DNA of 26,233 bases from Branchiostoma floridae (GCF_000003815.2 NW_023365785.1:278836-305068), one strand, 5' to 3'; shown: positions 9,952-20,400, numbered from the stretch's first letter. Numbers and translations are program-made. Notes: generated by a model not told the origin, from the sequence alone.

Positions 9952-10198
9952 GATAAAAAATATAAACCAAACCTTAAAGTGACGGTGCCTACTTTATCGT
10001 TTCTTTACGTCATAATGGGAAAAAATAAAGGCTGTGGAGATCTGGGACAAAGATCGGAAGAAAATACAACGCAAAGAAAGTGGATGCACCAATCATTGTT
10101 GTGAAGACACAGTAGAATTTGCATAAAAGGGTTACGCTATCCATTGCACAAACAAAACCGCTGCAAATGTAGTTCACCTAAAAGAGTCTTGGAAAACC

Positions 10199-10477
10199 AT
10201 GCTAAGTGCAGCGGAGATACGCAAACATCAAGTACTCTTAGATAATGCCTCATCTGTAAACGAAGGAGAAATTCCGGACAGCAAGTATCATCGGGAAAGC
10301 AGAAGTGTGGTTACGATGAAGTTGCTGGATAAAATGCAGCAAGCAGAAAGTAAAGGTAACAAGCAGGAACAGACGGCTGACTGCAGTGGCTTCCCAGTAG
10401 AGAAAACTCTAGCCCAAGTAAAACGTCCGAACGTCATAAAGTTTGTATTTTCCGTGACGAGTCAAGCAAATATGTGA
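10199..10477 (+). CDS. Unrecognised 92-codon ORF, possibly a remnant of an element protein
   Basis: The frame runs from ATG at 10199 to a stop at 10475-10477. The composition is protein-like: charged, with few stops in the flanking frame, containing LLDNASSVNEGEIPDSKYHRES, and a basic, glutamine-rich second half. No domain can be named with confidence. It lies in the part of the 9.3-kb element left of the LINE, so it may be a decayed piece of that element's own gene. A chance ORF is equally possible. Confidence 0.22.
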   Translation: MLSAAEIRKHQVLLDNASSVNEGEIPDSKYHRESRSVVTMKLLDKMQQAESKGNKQEQTADCSGFPVEKTLAQVKRPNVIKFVFSVTSQANM

Positions 10478-11369
10478 AGGGGACAAACGGCCGTGAGACG
10501 TTAGTATAGTGTTTCAATATGCGGACTGACAGCACCATCAGACAGAAAAGGAGTCGTAGACCTTAGACTTGCATGACATGTATCGTGTGATTGAAGATGA
10601 ATTTCTTTTTTTAAATGGTTGTGGAAGTTGACTGGGTCCGTTGTAACATCTATTATCGTAATACCGGTACGTTTACGACGATTTCTCTAGCCATACTGAT
10701 TTGACAAATTGTCAACGCATCATTTTCTCCAGTCACATGTTGCTGTTGTAGGTTACCCTTGCCACTTCTTCTGTGTAACCTTTCTGCCACTCTTGTCCTG
10801 CTAAAAGCATAATATTGTAATTGTAACACGCCGCGGAATTACACGGCGAACGGGCGCGTGGTTGGGAGGTAAACTACCGGCCGGAAGAAACACGGCACAA
10901 TTAACTGTCGCTATGTACCTTTATACATCCTCTGATGTTCCTTCCTTTTCTATCAGTAAATGCATAATTAAAACATAAACCTGCATGAGCATGCTGAAAT
11001 GTCATGAGAAAACGGACGTATACTGTCAAGAATTTTCATTTAACTTCTGTCCGTCACAACCGCTATGACGTAACACTTCACTGCTAGCGTAGATATAAAA
11101 ATGGCGGAAAAATGGCTGCGTACGTTCAATTTTGCCCATTCACTCGTAGATCCGGGCTATTATGCAACGGTTCTTCACACTTTTACATGAGTTGTAGGTC
11201 ACCAACAAAAATTCAAGATTGTTGTTGAATCATGTTCGTCTTGTGCCATCAGCATGTGTAATTATGATCTACAAATCTGGCAATGAATGTGACGGTGTGT
11301 TCGTCCCACGACGAGCTGCCTGTCCCGAAAAAGATACTGAAAACTTTTCGCCTTGTCGTCTTCGAATGC
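10478..11369. other. Stretch with no recognised gene inside the 9.3-kb element
   Basis: This is mixed-composition DNA with a short GC-rich patch (about 10830-10890). No coding region, tandem repeat or recognisable terminus was seen. The right boundary is the estimated 3' end of the LINE. Confidence 0.5.
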
Positions 11370-11531
11370 ATTTCATCATCCTTTATTGATTTCAACATAG
11401 CAGACATAGTAGCAGCCTGGATAGCGTTGAAATGTACAACATAAAAAACCGTATAATTATTATATACAATAAGAAACAATATACTAAAGTAGTAAACAAC
11501 ATCTCCGACGTTAAGTAGCCATTGTTACTAC

Positions 11532-12484
11532 CTACGTGTCTACAGTCTTGTTGTACAGTTTGATGGCTGTGTGCAGGAAAGAGTTCTGAAGTCTTTTAGT
11601 TCTAGCTGGGGGGATGGAGAAAGTGTTTTTGTTTCTCAGTGATCGTTCCGTGGCAGTTGATCTGGAAGGTGGAACCACGTCGTGTAGGGGATGGTCAACA
11701 TCCAACATTTGTGTGAAAAGTTTGACAGCTGCATCCTCGCGTCGCGACTGGAGGGTGGGTAGGTCGGGCACATCGCGCCTGCCCGCTCGGCTGATGATCC
11801 GTAGAGCCCGCTGTTGGACTCTCTGCATTGCGCGTTCCTGTTCCTTGCTACAGCCTACAAGGAGGACATTACCGTACTCGAGGACTGGGCGCACGAGGGA
11901 CACGTAGATAGTCACTAGGTCGGCGACACTGGTCCCTTGCTTTGCAAGTAGTCTCAAGAAGTGCAGTCTACGGGAGGCTTTAGTAACCATTGAGGTTACT
12001 TGTTCTTGCAGGGTGAGATTTTTGTCCAAGATGAAGCCCAGACCTTTTGCGGACGCGACCCACGGAACGCACACACCCCCAAGGGTTAACCTTGGTGGGC
12101 TGGGAACAGATCTGCAGACACAGATTTGTAGCAGTTGGCTCTTCTTCCCGTTTAGCAACATGTTGTTGGTGTCAGCCAACGAATCGAGATGAGATGTCTC
12201 TTCCTCAAGTGATTTGTCTTCGATGGCTTGAGGTACTGACAGAGTTCTGGACATTCCGACATCGTCCGCATAGCCCACATTCATAGTGTCAGGATGTACT
12301 GTTGTCCTTGAGCTCATAAAGAGCAGGAAAAGGTACGGGGACAGCACACCACCTTGTGGGACACCAGATGTCGGCTCCTTCCAGGTACTGGCCACGCCAT
12401 TGACTACCACCCTCTGACGCCGACCGCTGAGGTAGCTGTGGATCCAAGACACCATGCGTGGACTGGCCTGGATATCGATCACAC
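11532..12484 (-). pseudogene. LINE reverse transcriptase, palm motifs and C-terminal part
   Basis: The open frame runs 12560-11532 (342 residues), but residues 1-26 are read from the inserted CACTA element. LINE sequence starts at residue 27, with TAG at 11532-11534. Visible motifs in order are PRMVSWIHSYLSGRRQRVV (34-52), SGVPQGGVLSP (65-75), and the catalytic YADD box (97-100) in the context VGYADDV. After these come LGFILDKNLT, the thumb-like KASRRLHFLRLL, PVLEYGNVLL, QRVQQRALRIISRAGRR, and a C-terminal region with LPTLQSRREDAAVKLF and YN near the end, typical of CR1/L2-like ORF2 C termini. This part has no internal stop and could be fairly young. The protein made in nature copied RNA into DNA at the target site; this copy cannot, because the domain is interrupted and 5'-truncated. 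Confidence 0.92.
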
Positions 12485-12523
12485 CACTACACGAAAACTT
12501 GAATATCCGGTCGTTTTTGGGGT

Positions 12524-12660
12524 TGCATATGTCCCGTGAAACCTGGTGTATCCGGGGCATGTGCAGTCATATCCTGTTATGACAAGCGCGGGTCCTGCAT
12601 ATTACCGCTTATGCCTGCACATCCGGTAATTAGACATGTATGGGGATATGCGGCCCCTGC
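12524..12660. repeat. Left subterminal short repeats of the CACTA-like element
   Basis: Short related motifs are GCATATGTCCCG (12525-12536), GGGCATGTGCAG, CCTGCATATTACCG and GCCTGCACATCCGG. They share a core of (G)CATATG(T/C)(C/A)(C/G) in either orientation and recur at the opposite end (14480-14720). Transposase-binding subterminal repeats are characteristic of CACTA elements. Confidence 0.65.
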
Positions 12661-14479
12661 TCACGTCTCGTGTCTTGAGTAATGCCAAACAAGAGACCAT
12701 CTTGTGTGTGAATTGATAGACGTAATGATGCTTTGTCATAAGAATAGGTTTGAGTAAGATTGGCAAAGGACATCCGCTTTACATAAAAGTACTCTCCCAG
12801 CGGATGTTTATTGACTTGTCTGGCATTTTCAGTCAACAAAACTCACAAACGCCTGATATAAACGAATGCATAGTTTTACAAGAACAAAGAAAGGCCTACG
12901 CACGAATGGCGCGTATCATCGTTTTCCAATGAATTGTTATCTAGAACGAACACTAAAAATAACTTTGAGGGCATCGTATACCAGCGTTTGGTATTATTAT
13001 ATTCTTAAGCTTCGGTTTTACGTTTTTAGCTAATCAACTAATTTTACTTTTTTAAAAAACTTTTGACACAAAAGAAAACATGGCTTACCCACGCTCAATT
13101 TTAATATTCGTTTTTTTTTTTTTTGCTGCGGCAGTTTGTTGCCTAGATTGAACTACACGAAATGGACATTCTAAGTAAAATCTAACACGTTTGATGATAA
13201 CATTCTCCACCATTCTATGGTGGGGTAGTCATTTTACGCCCTAAGCTTATCATATCAATGAAACGGCCGCTTCAGTCTAAAGACCAATGTTGTGCTTTTG
13301 AAACAAAAGAAAACATGGCGTACATGATATACCCACGCTCGCATTGGAAGCCTTCATTCGTTTTTATCCTTGTGGATAATGCTTGTTGCAACAACAATAT
13401 GTTTGCTACCAGACTGATGTATGAAATCATTAACAATTACAGTAACACATTTTCACCTAGTTCCTTGTGGGTATTGTTTGACTGTGAACTGGCCAGGTGA
13501 CAAAAGCTGAATTTAGCTACAGTGGACCTCCCGACCTATTGTGTCTGTCTGTATGCAAATACTCATCAGAACTAGCCAATTGTATTTCACACAGCATGTA
13601 GGTGTTTGAAAATAAGGACCAATCAACACACATGTCAACATTTTCAAATTTTACAGTTGGCATTTCAGAGCTAGACTAATCTTTCTGTGAGGTTGCGCTT
13701 TTACGCAACGGATCCCGATAGCTGGATATCTGCATGCACGGCAGACAACGTCAGTGAACACTGAGGGATTTAGAATGATACGACCTCGAGACTAAACAAC
13801 ATCTTGCCGCGTGGAATTTGAACTGCCTACGCTGGAAGGATTGGATTCTGCTTGGAGTTTTAAACAACTGTAATTTTATAGCTAGTATCCAGCCTTACGC
13901 GCGGGCAGGCGCTGTAGAGTACGGTGGGGTACGACTGACATGCCCGGTTGTGATTTTGCGGACTGTTTGAGACTACGTCACACGTCGCCATGTAGGGCTG
14001 GCTTAAAAGTTGCTGCCGGAGGCCGTGGTTGGCTCGGGTGATTTCTGCTTCGGCCCCGTGGACAGTGGAGGCTGCCCACCCGTGTCGTGATGGATCAATG
14101 GTTACCACAAATCTTCACGTTCACGTTTAGAAATTTTGCCGCAGCTGTGCTCCTGACTAACAAAAGTCTGTGCAGAAGACGGGTGGACAACAGAATGTAT
14201 GATAGCGGGAATGCAGAACTTCACAAGACGTAAAAGGAGCATCATTCCTAGCACATAATATATGGAGGAAATCGTCAGGACAGTCTACTGTCCAGAAATA
14301 CTTTGAAAAAATAAAGAAAATTCATTCACCATTCAGAAAGAATAAAAGCAAAATAAACACACTACAGGAAGGGGGGATCCTAGGTAGGGCAGGGTAGTAA
14401 AACAAAGCTGCTTTCAATGACAAAGGGTGCTCTAGTCGAGGCCTGGGTGAGATAATTAGGTGATAATTAGGTGCTAACA
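12661..14479. other. Interior of the CACTA-like element, no recognised gene
   Basis: No transposase or other domain is recognisable. There is a 16-base T run near 13110-13125. A diverged direct repeat, CTTTTGA-ACAAAAGAAAACATGGC followed by TACCCACGCTC, occurs at 13060-13096 and 13295-13340, suggesting a small internal duplication. A minus-strand open frame of 82 codons at 13860-14108 has no recognisable features. Confidence 0.5.
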
Positions 14480-14720
14480 AGGGTGCATGTCCCGAATAGG
14501 CAGGCATATGCAGGAAATTTGGGTCGGATGAGCGGACATGGGCGGGACATGCACCGGGATGGCCAGGCACATATGCAGGCATTATCGGCCTCCATATGTC
14601 CCGCACACTAATAGTTGTGAATCTCCGGGTCATATGCAGGTCCGTCTATACCAAGTGTGCGGACGGCATATACCCGTTATCGGCCACATATTTTGAATAT
14701 CTGGGTTTATATGCAGGAGT
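14480..14720. repeat. Right subterminal short repeats of the CACTA-like element
   Basis: At least seven related motifs occur: GCATGTCCCG (14485-14494), GGCATATGCAGG (14503-14514), the inverse GCGGGACATGC (about 14542-14552), CACATATGCAGG (14568-14579), CATATGTCCCGC (14593-14604), TCATATGCAGG (14630-14640) and TATATGCAGG (about 14708-14717). The mix of orientations and the clustering next to the TIR mirror the left end. Confidence 0.7.
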
Positions 14721-14756
14721 ATTCGACCCAGATATTCGCTTTTTCGTGTAGTGCAC

Positions 14757-14890
14757 GCTGTAGCAGTATGGCATGACCGACTCGATCGAAGGCTTTAGAC
14801 ATGTCAGCAAATAAAGCTCTGACCAGAGTTGGCTTCTTAGAATCCAGCGCATTTAGCCAAGTTTGTACCATACGCACATTGTAATCGATG
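14757..14890 (-). pseudogene. LINE reverse transcriptase, upstream fragment with the catalytic-aspartate motif
   Basis: Read on the minus strand, this gives VRMVQTWLNALDSKKPTL and then VRALFADMSKAFDRVGHAIL. The FADMSKAFDRV block is the conserved reverse-transcriptase motif that carries the first catalytic aspartate (usually F.D..KAFD.V.H in LINEs). The frame leads directly, across the CACTA insertion, into residue 27 of the downstream fragment. Farther upstream the frame stays open to about 14990, with a stretch KRSTHA that might be a degraded part of the preceding finger motif; this is uncertain. Nothing of the endonuclease domain is present. Confidence 0.9.
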
Positions 14891-16375
14891 CTATCTCTAT
14901 GTAAAAGATGTATTGGACACCTAGATGTCTGAAGTGTGCATACCTCAGAAATAACTATTGTTGCATGTGTAGATCTCTTTAAATTCCATTATTTTTTATC
15001 GGCCGGTATAAGTCTTACGACCGGTATTATGCCAATGCATGTTACGTGGTTGGATCATTTTTGAAGCATAGGATTTGCATTATCTTGTGTAGAAGTGTTG
15101 TAGTAATTTTATGTACCATGTCCATTTTGGTGTGTCTACATGGAGAGACCAGGCAGGGAGCTAGCGGATGGACTGGATATAATCACTCCCTGTATTTGAT
15201 TTTGTTCACTTGCAATTAGCCCCATGGGCAGGAATTTGCAATAAAAAATTATATATATTATAATAACGTTTTAGTGCGTAATGAAACTCACGTTATCCAA
15301 GATAGTATCTCCCCACAATGGCTGCACCTTCAGCTAACATGTCAACAGGGAGGCTCCGAAAAAATCCGTTTCGGATACGATACGTTCATGACAAAGAGAC
15401 AGTAGACACTGACTGACATGTACCGTTGCTGATCACGAAAGTACCGCACCACCAAAAGCGACTGCTATTACCGTTTATAGGACCCGAGTCGCAGTGTGCC
15501 AGTTCCGACTGACTGCCGGTAACTTTGAACCACTGCAAATATTTTCTCCTTCACGCAAATGTCCCCGCAATCTCAAATACATGTACAGCTAATAGACAAT
15601 GGACTGGTAGAGAACTAATTTTATTGAGTTTGTCACGTGTGCAGCAAGTTTTTGGCGTGCGTCTCTTTATGGCACCGACACGCACAGGACCCGCCTACAA
15701 CCTCTCACAATATCATTTTCTTTTGCTTCTATTATTTCATACATGTTGTCGGTATTGCGCCTCTATACGGGCAATTATGGGCTTATTTGTATCGCGTATG
15801 CCAATTCTAAGCACGCATTTTCAGTCCATTTGTCGGCGATGTTTGACAAATTTTTGTGCATTATTGGTGACTTTCATCGTGCAGATAAGCGAAGTCACTA
15901 ACAATGGAGTGAATGGAAGCTGGTTTGGGATTTTAGGATTCCGCGCAATTGACCGAAGTGTGCGTTTATCCGAAGCGCAATTAACTGGCCTCTACTGTAT
16001 ACCACTTTGAAACTCAGATTTTAATCAAATAGTATTCCTAAGATTTTAGCATTGAATCAGCATTTGATATGTCCATTACAACGATCCCTACCACTGTTTA
16101 TTTATTTTATGAATCGTTCACTGTTATTGGTCGAGTATTTTAGCACCATTTCCATGGCAACCGTCATAAAAAATCTGCCTATTTCAAAATGCCTGCAAAA
16201 ATTGTTTAGAGGCCTATCACAAGTAATAGTCAAATTAAGAACATTTAGGCACTTAGTACTTGTAAGAAATTAAACGTTAAAAATGCAAGATGACAGATCC
16301 AAATGGCCGATAGAATGGCGTATATCACCTGATCATGATTTATTAACTAAACTAGAAAGTCCACCCGCACCCTTA
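14891..16375. other. Stretch with no recognised gene in the right half of the 9.3-kb element
   Basis: The longest open frame is plus-strand 15525-16010 (161 codons). It has two hydrophobic stretches (FLLLLLFHTCCRYC and CALLVTFIVQIS), but I see no family resemblance, and its composition is what AT-rich DNA produces by chance. A CCATGGCAAC half of the palindrome motif occurs at about 16152-16161. Nothing else could be supported. Confidence 0.5.
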
Positions 16376-16870
16376 TACTGAATTTCAGGTCATTTGGTTT
16401 CAATAGCCAAAACTATATGTTTTTAGTTTGAAAATAGCAAAAGAAATTCCAAAACTCAACAATTTGAAGACACGTATTCCAAAAATAGAAATGAAATAAT
16501 GTGGGCACATAGCCTACACACCTTCAAACCGAATTTCAGGTCATTTGGTTTCAATACAATGGCACAGGAGCCAAAAATATATATTTTTAGTCAAAAATGG
16601 CCCAAAATAACTCATTTTTTAAGTAATGTTAGCAACAATTGTTGATAGTGCCCTGTGGGCATATGTTCAATGCACCTCTGTATCAAATGTCAGGTCATTA
16701 GGATGTAATACCAGGGTACAGGGGCCCACAATATATATTTTTTGGCAAAAATGACTAAAAACCCTAAATGAAACAATTTTTAAGGTCACTATCAAAAAAG
16801 AGAGAAAAAAGTCTGGTGGTATTTGCTATATCTACCTCCATGCCAAATTTCAACTCAGTTGGCCCAAAGA
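16376..16870 (+). repeat. Diverged tandem repeat of about 155 bp, about three to four copies, near the right end of the 9.3-kb element
   Basis: The landmark GAATTTCAGGTCATTTGGTT at 16380 recurs exactly at 16531, as AAATGTCAGGTCATTAGGAT at 16684, and as AAATTTCAACTCAGTTGGCC at about 16845. The spacings are 151, 153 and 161. Between landmarks, the elements CACAGGAGCC/TACAGGGGCC, ATATATTTTTAG and CAAAAATGGCC/CAAAAATGACT recur in the same order. Divergence increases from copy two to copy four. Such subterminal tandem repeats also occur in the foldback element at 21723-25107. Confidence 0.75.
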
Positions 16871-17146
16871 TGAAAAAGTTGAATCCATTTAGAGATTTGG
16901 CAGGAGAAACACGCCAAAAAAACAATATACATGTATTTCAATACATACTATAGTATGGATTAAAATACTAAAAAGTTCTATTTATCTTTTACCTAACTAA
17001 AATGTTTTCTAAGAGCCCTTACATTAGTTATGAATCGTTCGGTGTCATTGTTCATGCCTTGATTATGTTGATAATGGCTAAACTTTAAAAGCATCCAACA
17101 ATGGCTTGCTTAGCAACTTTCCTGTAAGAAAATGTTATTTTTCACC

Positions 17147-17160
17147 GTTGCCATGGCAAC
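17147..17160. promoter_or_regulatory. Perfect 14-bp palindrome GTTGCCATGGCAAC (right copy in the 9.3-kb element)
   Basis: Identical to 8879-8892 and to the two copies in the foldback. It lies 332 bp from the right terminus, while the left copy is 705 bp from the left terminus. Confidence 0.6.
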
Positions 17161-17327
17161 CATTGTAGAGATTTGTCTAAATTCATTTCAAAACGGTTCC
17201 AAATATATTCAACAAGTATTTGTATGATCTAAGTAAAGAGAAATACTCATCAAATGTGGTTGGGGGTTATTAAAACCACTTTTGATGACTTGTAATAAAC
17301 GATTTTTGGTAGTTCTATAGATTTGAG

Positions 17328-17335
17328 TGACGTCA
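17328..17335. promoter_or_regulatory. TGACGTCA palindrome near the right end of the 9.3-kb element
   Basis: It lies 157 bp from the right end, against 147 bp for its counterpart at 8321-8328. The flanking words (GATAACC, AGCTTTA) also match in inverted order. Confidence 0.45.
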
Positions 17336-17492
17336 CAAAATCAAGTGATAATTCCTATAAAGCTAGGCATCTGGCATGGTTATCATGCAAAATAATAAAG
17401 TAGAAGAATCAACCTTTTCAAAAAAGTAAGTCACCCTTTGTTCCTTTGTTTGGTAGAAAATGGCCATTTTTGGGGACCTGGCCCATGGACTA

Positions 17493-20400
17493 TTAGGGTA
17501 GTGCTTAAATGCAATATTGCTAAGAGTGTATTCTAGTCGGTCAAACTTGGTATCATTGAAAAGGTATCTTGGTACAGAGTTGTAAACTGCAAACCGTTTG
17601 AAAATCGGATGCTTAATTCTCGAGATATGACTTAAGCACTTACAGGTTAGGGTTAGGGTTAGGGTAGTGCTTAGATGCAATATTGCTAAGAGTGTATTCT
17701 AGTCGGTCAAACTTGGTATCATTGAAAAGGTATCTTGGTACAGAGTTGTAAACTGCAAACCGTTTCAAAATCGGGTGCTTACTTACCGAGATATGACTTA
17801 AGCACTATCCCCTAAAGTTGGGGTTGGGGTTGGGGTTCTGGTAGTGCTTAAATTCAATCTTGTTAAGAGTGTATTCTAGTCGGTCAAACTTGATATCATT
17901 GAAAAGGTATCTGAGTACAGAGTTGTAAACTGCAAAACGTTTCAAAATCGGGTGCTTACTTCCCGATATATGACTTAAGCACTTACACCTAGGGATAGGG
18001 TTAGGGTTAGGGTTATGGTTAGGGTTAAGGTTAGGGTTAGGGTAGTGCTTAAATGCAATATTGCTAAGAATTTATTCTAGAGGGAAAAAATTGGTATCAT
18101 TGAACAGGTATCTTGGTACAGAGTTGTAAACTGCAAACCGTTTCAAAATCGGCTGCTTACTTCCCGAGATATGACTCAAGCGCTATCCCCTAAAGTTGGG
18201 GTTGGGGTTGGGGTAGTGCTTAAATGCAATATTGCTAAGAGTATATTCTAGTCGGTCAAACTTGGTATCATTGAAAAGGTATCTTGGTACAGAGTTGTAA
18301 ACTGCATACCGTTTGAAAATCGGATGCTTAATTCTCGAGATATGACTTAAGCACTTACAGCTAGGGTTAGGGTTAGGGTTAAGGTTAGGGTTAGGGTAGT
18401 GCTTAAATGTAATATTGCTTAGAATTTATTCTAGTGGGAAAAACTTGGTATCATTGAAAACGTATCTTGGTACAGAGTTGTAAACTGCAAACCGTTTCAA
18501 AATCGGGTGATTACTTCCCGAGATATGACTTAAGCACTTACAGCTAGGGGTAGTGTTAGGCTTAAGGTTAGGGTTAGGGTAGTGCTTAGATGCAATATTG
18601 CTAAGAATTTATTCTAGTCGGTCAAACTTGGTATCATTGAAAAGGTATCTTGGTACAGAATTGTAAACTGCAAATCGTTTCAAAATCGGGTGCTTACTTC
18701 CCGAGATATGACTAAAGCACTTACAGCTAGGGTTAGGGTTATTGTCAAGGTTAGGGTTAGGGTAGTGCTTAAATGCAATATTGCTAAGAATTTATTCTAG
18801 TCGGTCAAACTTGGTATCATTGAAAAGGTATCTTGGTACAGAGTTGTGAACTGCAAACCGTTTCAAAATCGGGTGCTTACTTCCCGAGATATGACTTAAG
18901 CACTTACCGCTAGGCTTAGGGGTAGGGTTAGGGTTAAGGTTGGGTCAGAGTAGTGCTTAGATGCAATATTGCTAAGAGTGTATGCAAGTGGGTAAAACCT
19001 GGTATCATTAAAAAGGTATGTTGGTACAGAGTTGTAAACTGCATACCGTTTCAAAACCGGGTGCTTACTTCCCGAGATATGACTTAAGCACTTATAGCTA
19101 GAGTTAGGGTTAGGGTTATGGTTAGGGTTAGGGTAGTGCCTAAATGCAATATTGCTAAGAATTTATTCTGGTAGGAAAAACTTGGTATCATTGAAAAGGT
19201 ATCTTGTTACAGAGTTGTAAACTGCAAACCGTTTAAAAATCGGGTGCTTACTTTCTGAGATATTACTTAAGGACTAACTGCTTGGGTTAGGGTCCCGGTT
19301 TGGGTAGTGCTTAAATGCAATATTGCTAAGAATTTATTCTAGGCGGTCAAACTTGGTATCATTGAAAAGGTATCTTGGTACAGAATTGTAAACTGCAAAC
19401 ACTTTCAAAATCGGGTGCTTACTTCCTGAGATATGACTTAAGCACTAACCGCTAGGGTTAGGGTTAGGGTTCAAGTTAGAGTTAGGGTAGTGCTTGAATG
19501 CAATATTGCTAAGAATATATTCTAGTCCGAAAAACTTGGTATCATTGAAAAGGTATCTTGGTACAGAGTTGTCAACTGCAAATAGTTATAAAATCGGGCG
19601 CTTACTTACTGAGATATGACTTAAGCACTAACCGCTAGGGTTAGGGTTGGGCGAAGGGTAGTGCTTAAATGCAATATTGCTAAGAGTGTATTCTAGTCGG
19701 TCAAAATTGGTTTCATTGAAAAGGTATCTTGGTACATAGTTATTAAATGCAACCCGTTTCAAAATCGTGTGCTTACTTCCCGAGATATGACTTACCTCTA
19801 GGGTTAGGGTTAGGGTTAGGGTAGTGCTTAAATGCAATATTGCTAGGAATTTTTTTCTTGTGGATAAAACTTGGTATCATTGAAAAGGTATCATGGTACA
19901 GAGTTGTAAACTGCAAACCGTTTCAAAATCGGGTGATTACTTCCCGAGATATGACTTAAGCACTTACCGCTAGGTTTAGGGTTAGGGTTAAGGTTAGGGT
20001 TAGCGTAGTGCTTAAATGCAATATTGCTAAGAGTGTATTCTAGTCGGTCAAACTTGGTATCATTGAAAAGGTATCTTGCTACAGAGTTGTAAACTGCAAA
20101 CCGTTTTAAAATCGGGTGCTTACTTCCCGAGATATGACTAAAGCACTTACAGCTAGGGTTAGGGTTATTGTAAAGGTTAGGGTTAGGGTAGTGCTTAAAT
20201 GCAATATTGCTAAGAATTTATTCTAGTCGGTCAAACTTGGTATCATTGAAAAGGTATCTTGGTACAGAGTTGTAAACTGCAAACCGTTTCAAAATCGGGT
20301 GCTTACTTCCCGAGATATGACTTAAGCACTTACCGCTAGGCTTAGGGGTAGGGTTAGGGTTAAGGTTGGGTCAGAGTAGTGCTTAGATGCAATATTGCTA

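Larger units (their letters stand above)
12485..14753. mobile_element. CACTA (EnSpm)-like non-autonomous DNA transposon, 2269 bp, inserted in the LINE
   Basis: The left end reads CACTACACGAAAA at 12485 and the right end is its reverse complement, TTTTCGTGTAGTG, ending at 14753. Past a short mismatch the repeats resume with GAATATCCGG on the left and its near-complement at the right. A 3-bp duplication, CAC, sits at 12482-12484 and 14754-14756. Removing the element with one CAC brings the two LINE fragments into one continuous reading frame (…ILLQ, R, VIDIQ…), which strongly confirms the boundaries. TIRs starting CACTA with a 3-bp duplication are the hallmark of CACTA/EnSpm elements. Many short subterminal motifs at both ends agree. 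No transposase domain was recognised inside. Confidence 0.88.
11370..14890 (-). mobile_element. 5'-truncated non-LTR retrotransposon (LINE), split by a CACTA-like element
   Basis: Reverse-transcriptase coding sequence on the minus strand occupies 14757 to about 14890 and 11532-12484, with a 2269-bp insertion between. Downstream of the stop is a 3' region ending near AATAAAGGATGATG (minus strand, about 11387-11374), a typical polyadenylation-like tail for LINEs without long poly(A). No endonuclease domain or upstream ORF was seen, so the copy is 5'-truncated, as most LINE copies are. The 5' limit is uncertain: an in-frame open stretch continues to about 14990 but is not clearly homologous. Residue patterns suggest the CR1/L2/Jockey group, though the clade cannot be fixed by eye. 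No target duplication was identified. Confidence 0.85.
8174..17492. mobile_element. 9.3-kb insertion with TAGTCCATGGGCCAG ends and TTA target duplication, class unassigned
   Basis: The satellite stops at TTA (8171-8173) and restarts with TTA (17493-17495). Removing the insert with one TTA restores GGGGTTAGGGTAG, the expected monomer sequence. The ends are inverted: the left starts TAGTCCATGGGCCAG and the right finishes CTGGCCCATGGACTA, 15 bp exact. Beyond that, similarity is patchy but in the same order: ATGATAACC, AGCTTTA, and TGACGTCA at 147 bp from the left end and 157 bp from the right. A 3-bp TTA duplication suits PIF/Harbinger-like elements among others, but no transposase was recognised. 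The insert holds a later LINE and a CACTA element, so the original element was about 5.8 kb. Confidence 0.82.
16871..17492. other. Right terminal part of the 9.3-kb element
   Basis: This stretch is non-coding and AT-rich. It includes CTTGCTTAGCAAC (about 17107-17119), the palindrome GTTGCCATGGCAAC (17147-17160), TGACGTCA (17328-17335) and the terminus CTGGCCCATGGACTA (17478-17492). Confidence 0.65.

Noticed and set aside
11614-12539. Plus-strand frames at 11614-11907, 12047-12286 and 12354-12539
   Set aside because: They are shadows of the reverse-transcriptase frame on the opposite strand or of the CACTA end.
12486-12560. ATG at 12560 as the start of the LINE protein
   Set aside because: The first 25-26 residues are encoded by the inserted CACTA terminus; the real upstream coding sequence is at 14757-14890.
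13860-14108. 82-codon minus-strand ORF inside the CACTA element as a transposase piece
   Set aside because: No recognisable motif or conserved acidic residues, and too short to judge.
15525-16010. 161-codon plus-strand ORF as a membrane protein gene
   Set aside because: It has hydrophobic stretches but no recognisable family, and its composition is expected from AT-rich non-coding DNA inside an eroded element. It is reported only as part of the non-genic stretch.
8174-17492. Polinton/Maverick element
   Set aside because: The length would be possible, but the duplication is 3 bp rather than 6, the termini do not start with AG, and no polymerase B, integrase or capsid-type gene is visible.
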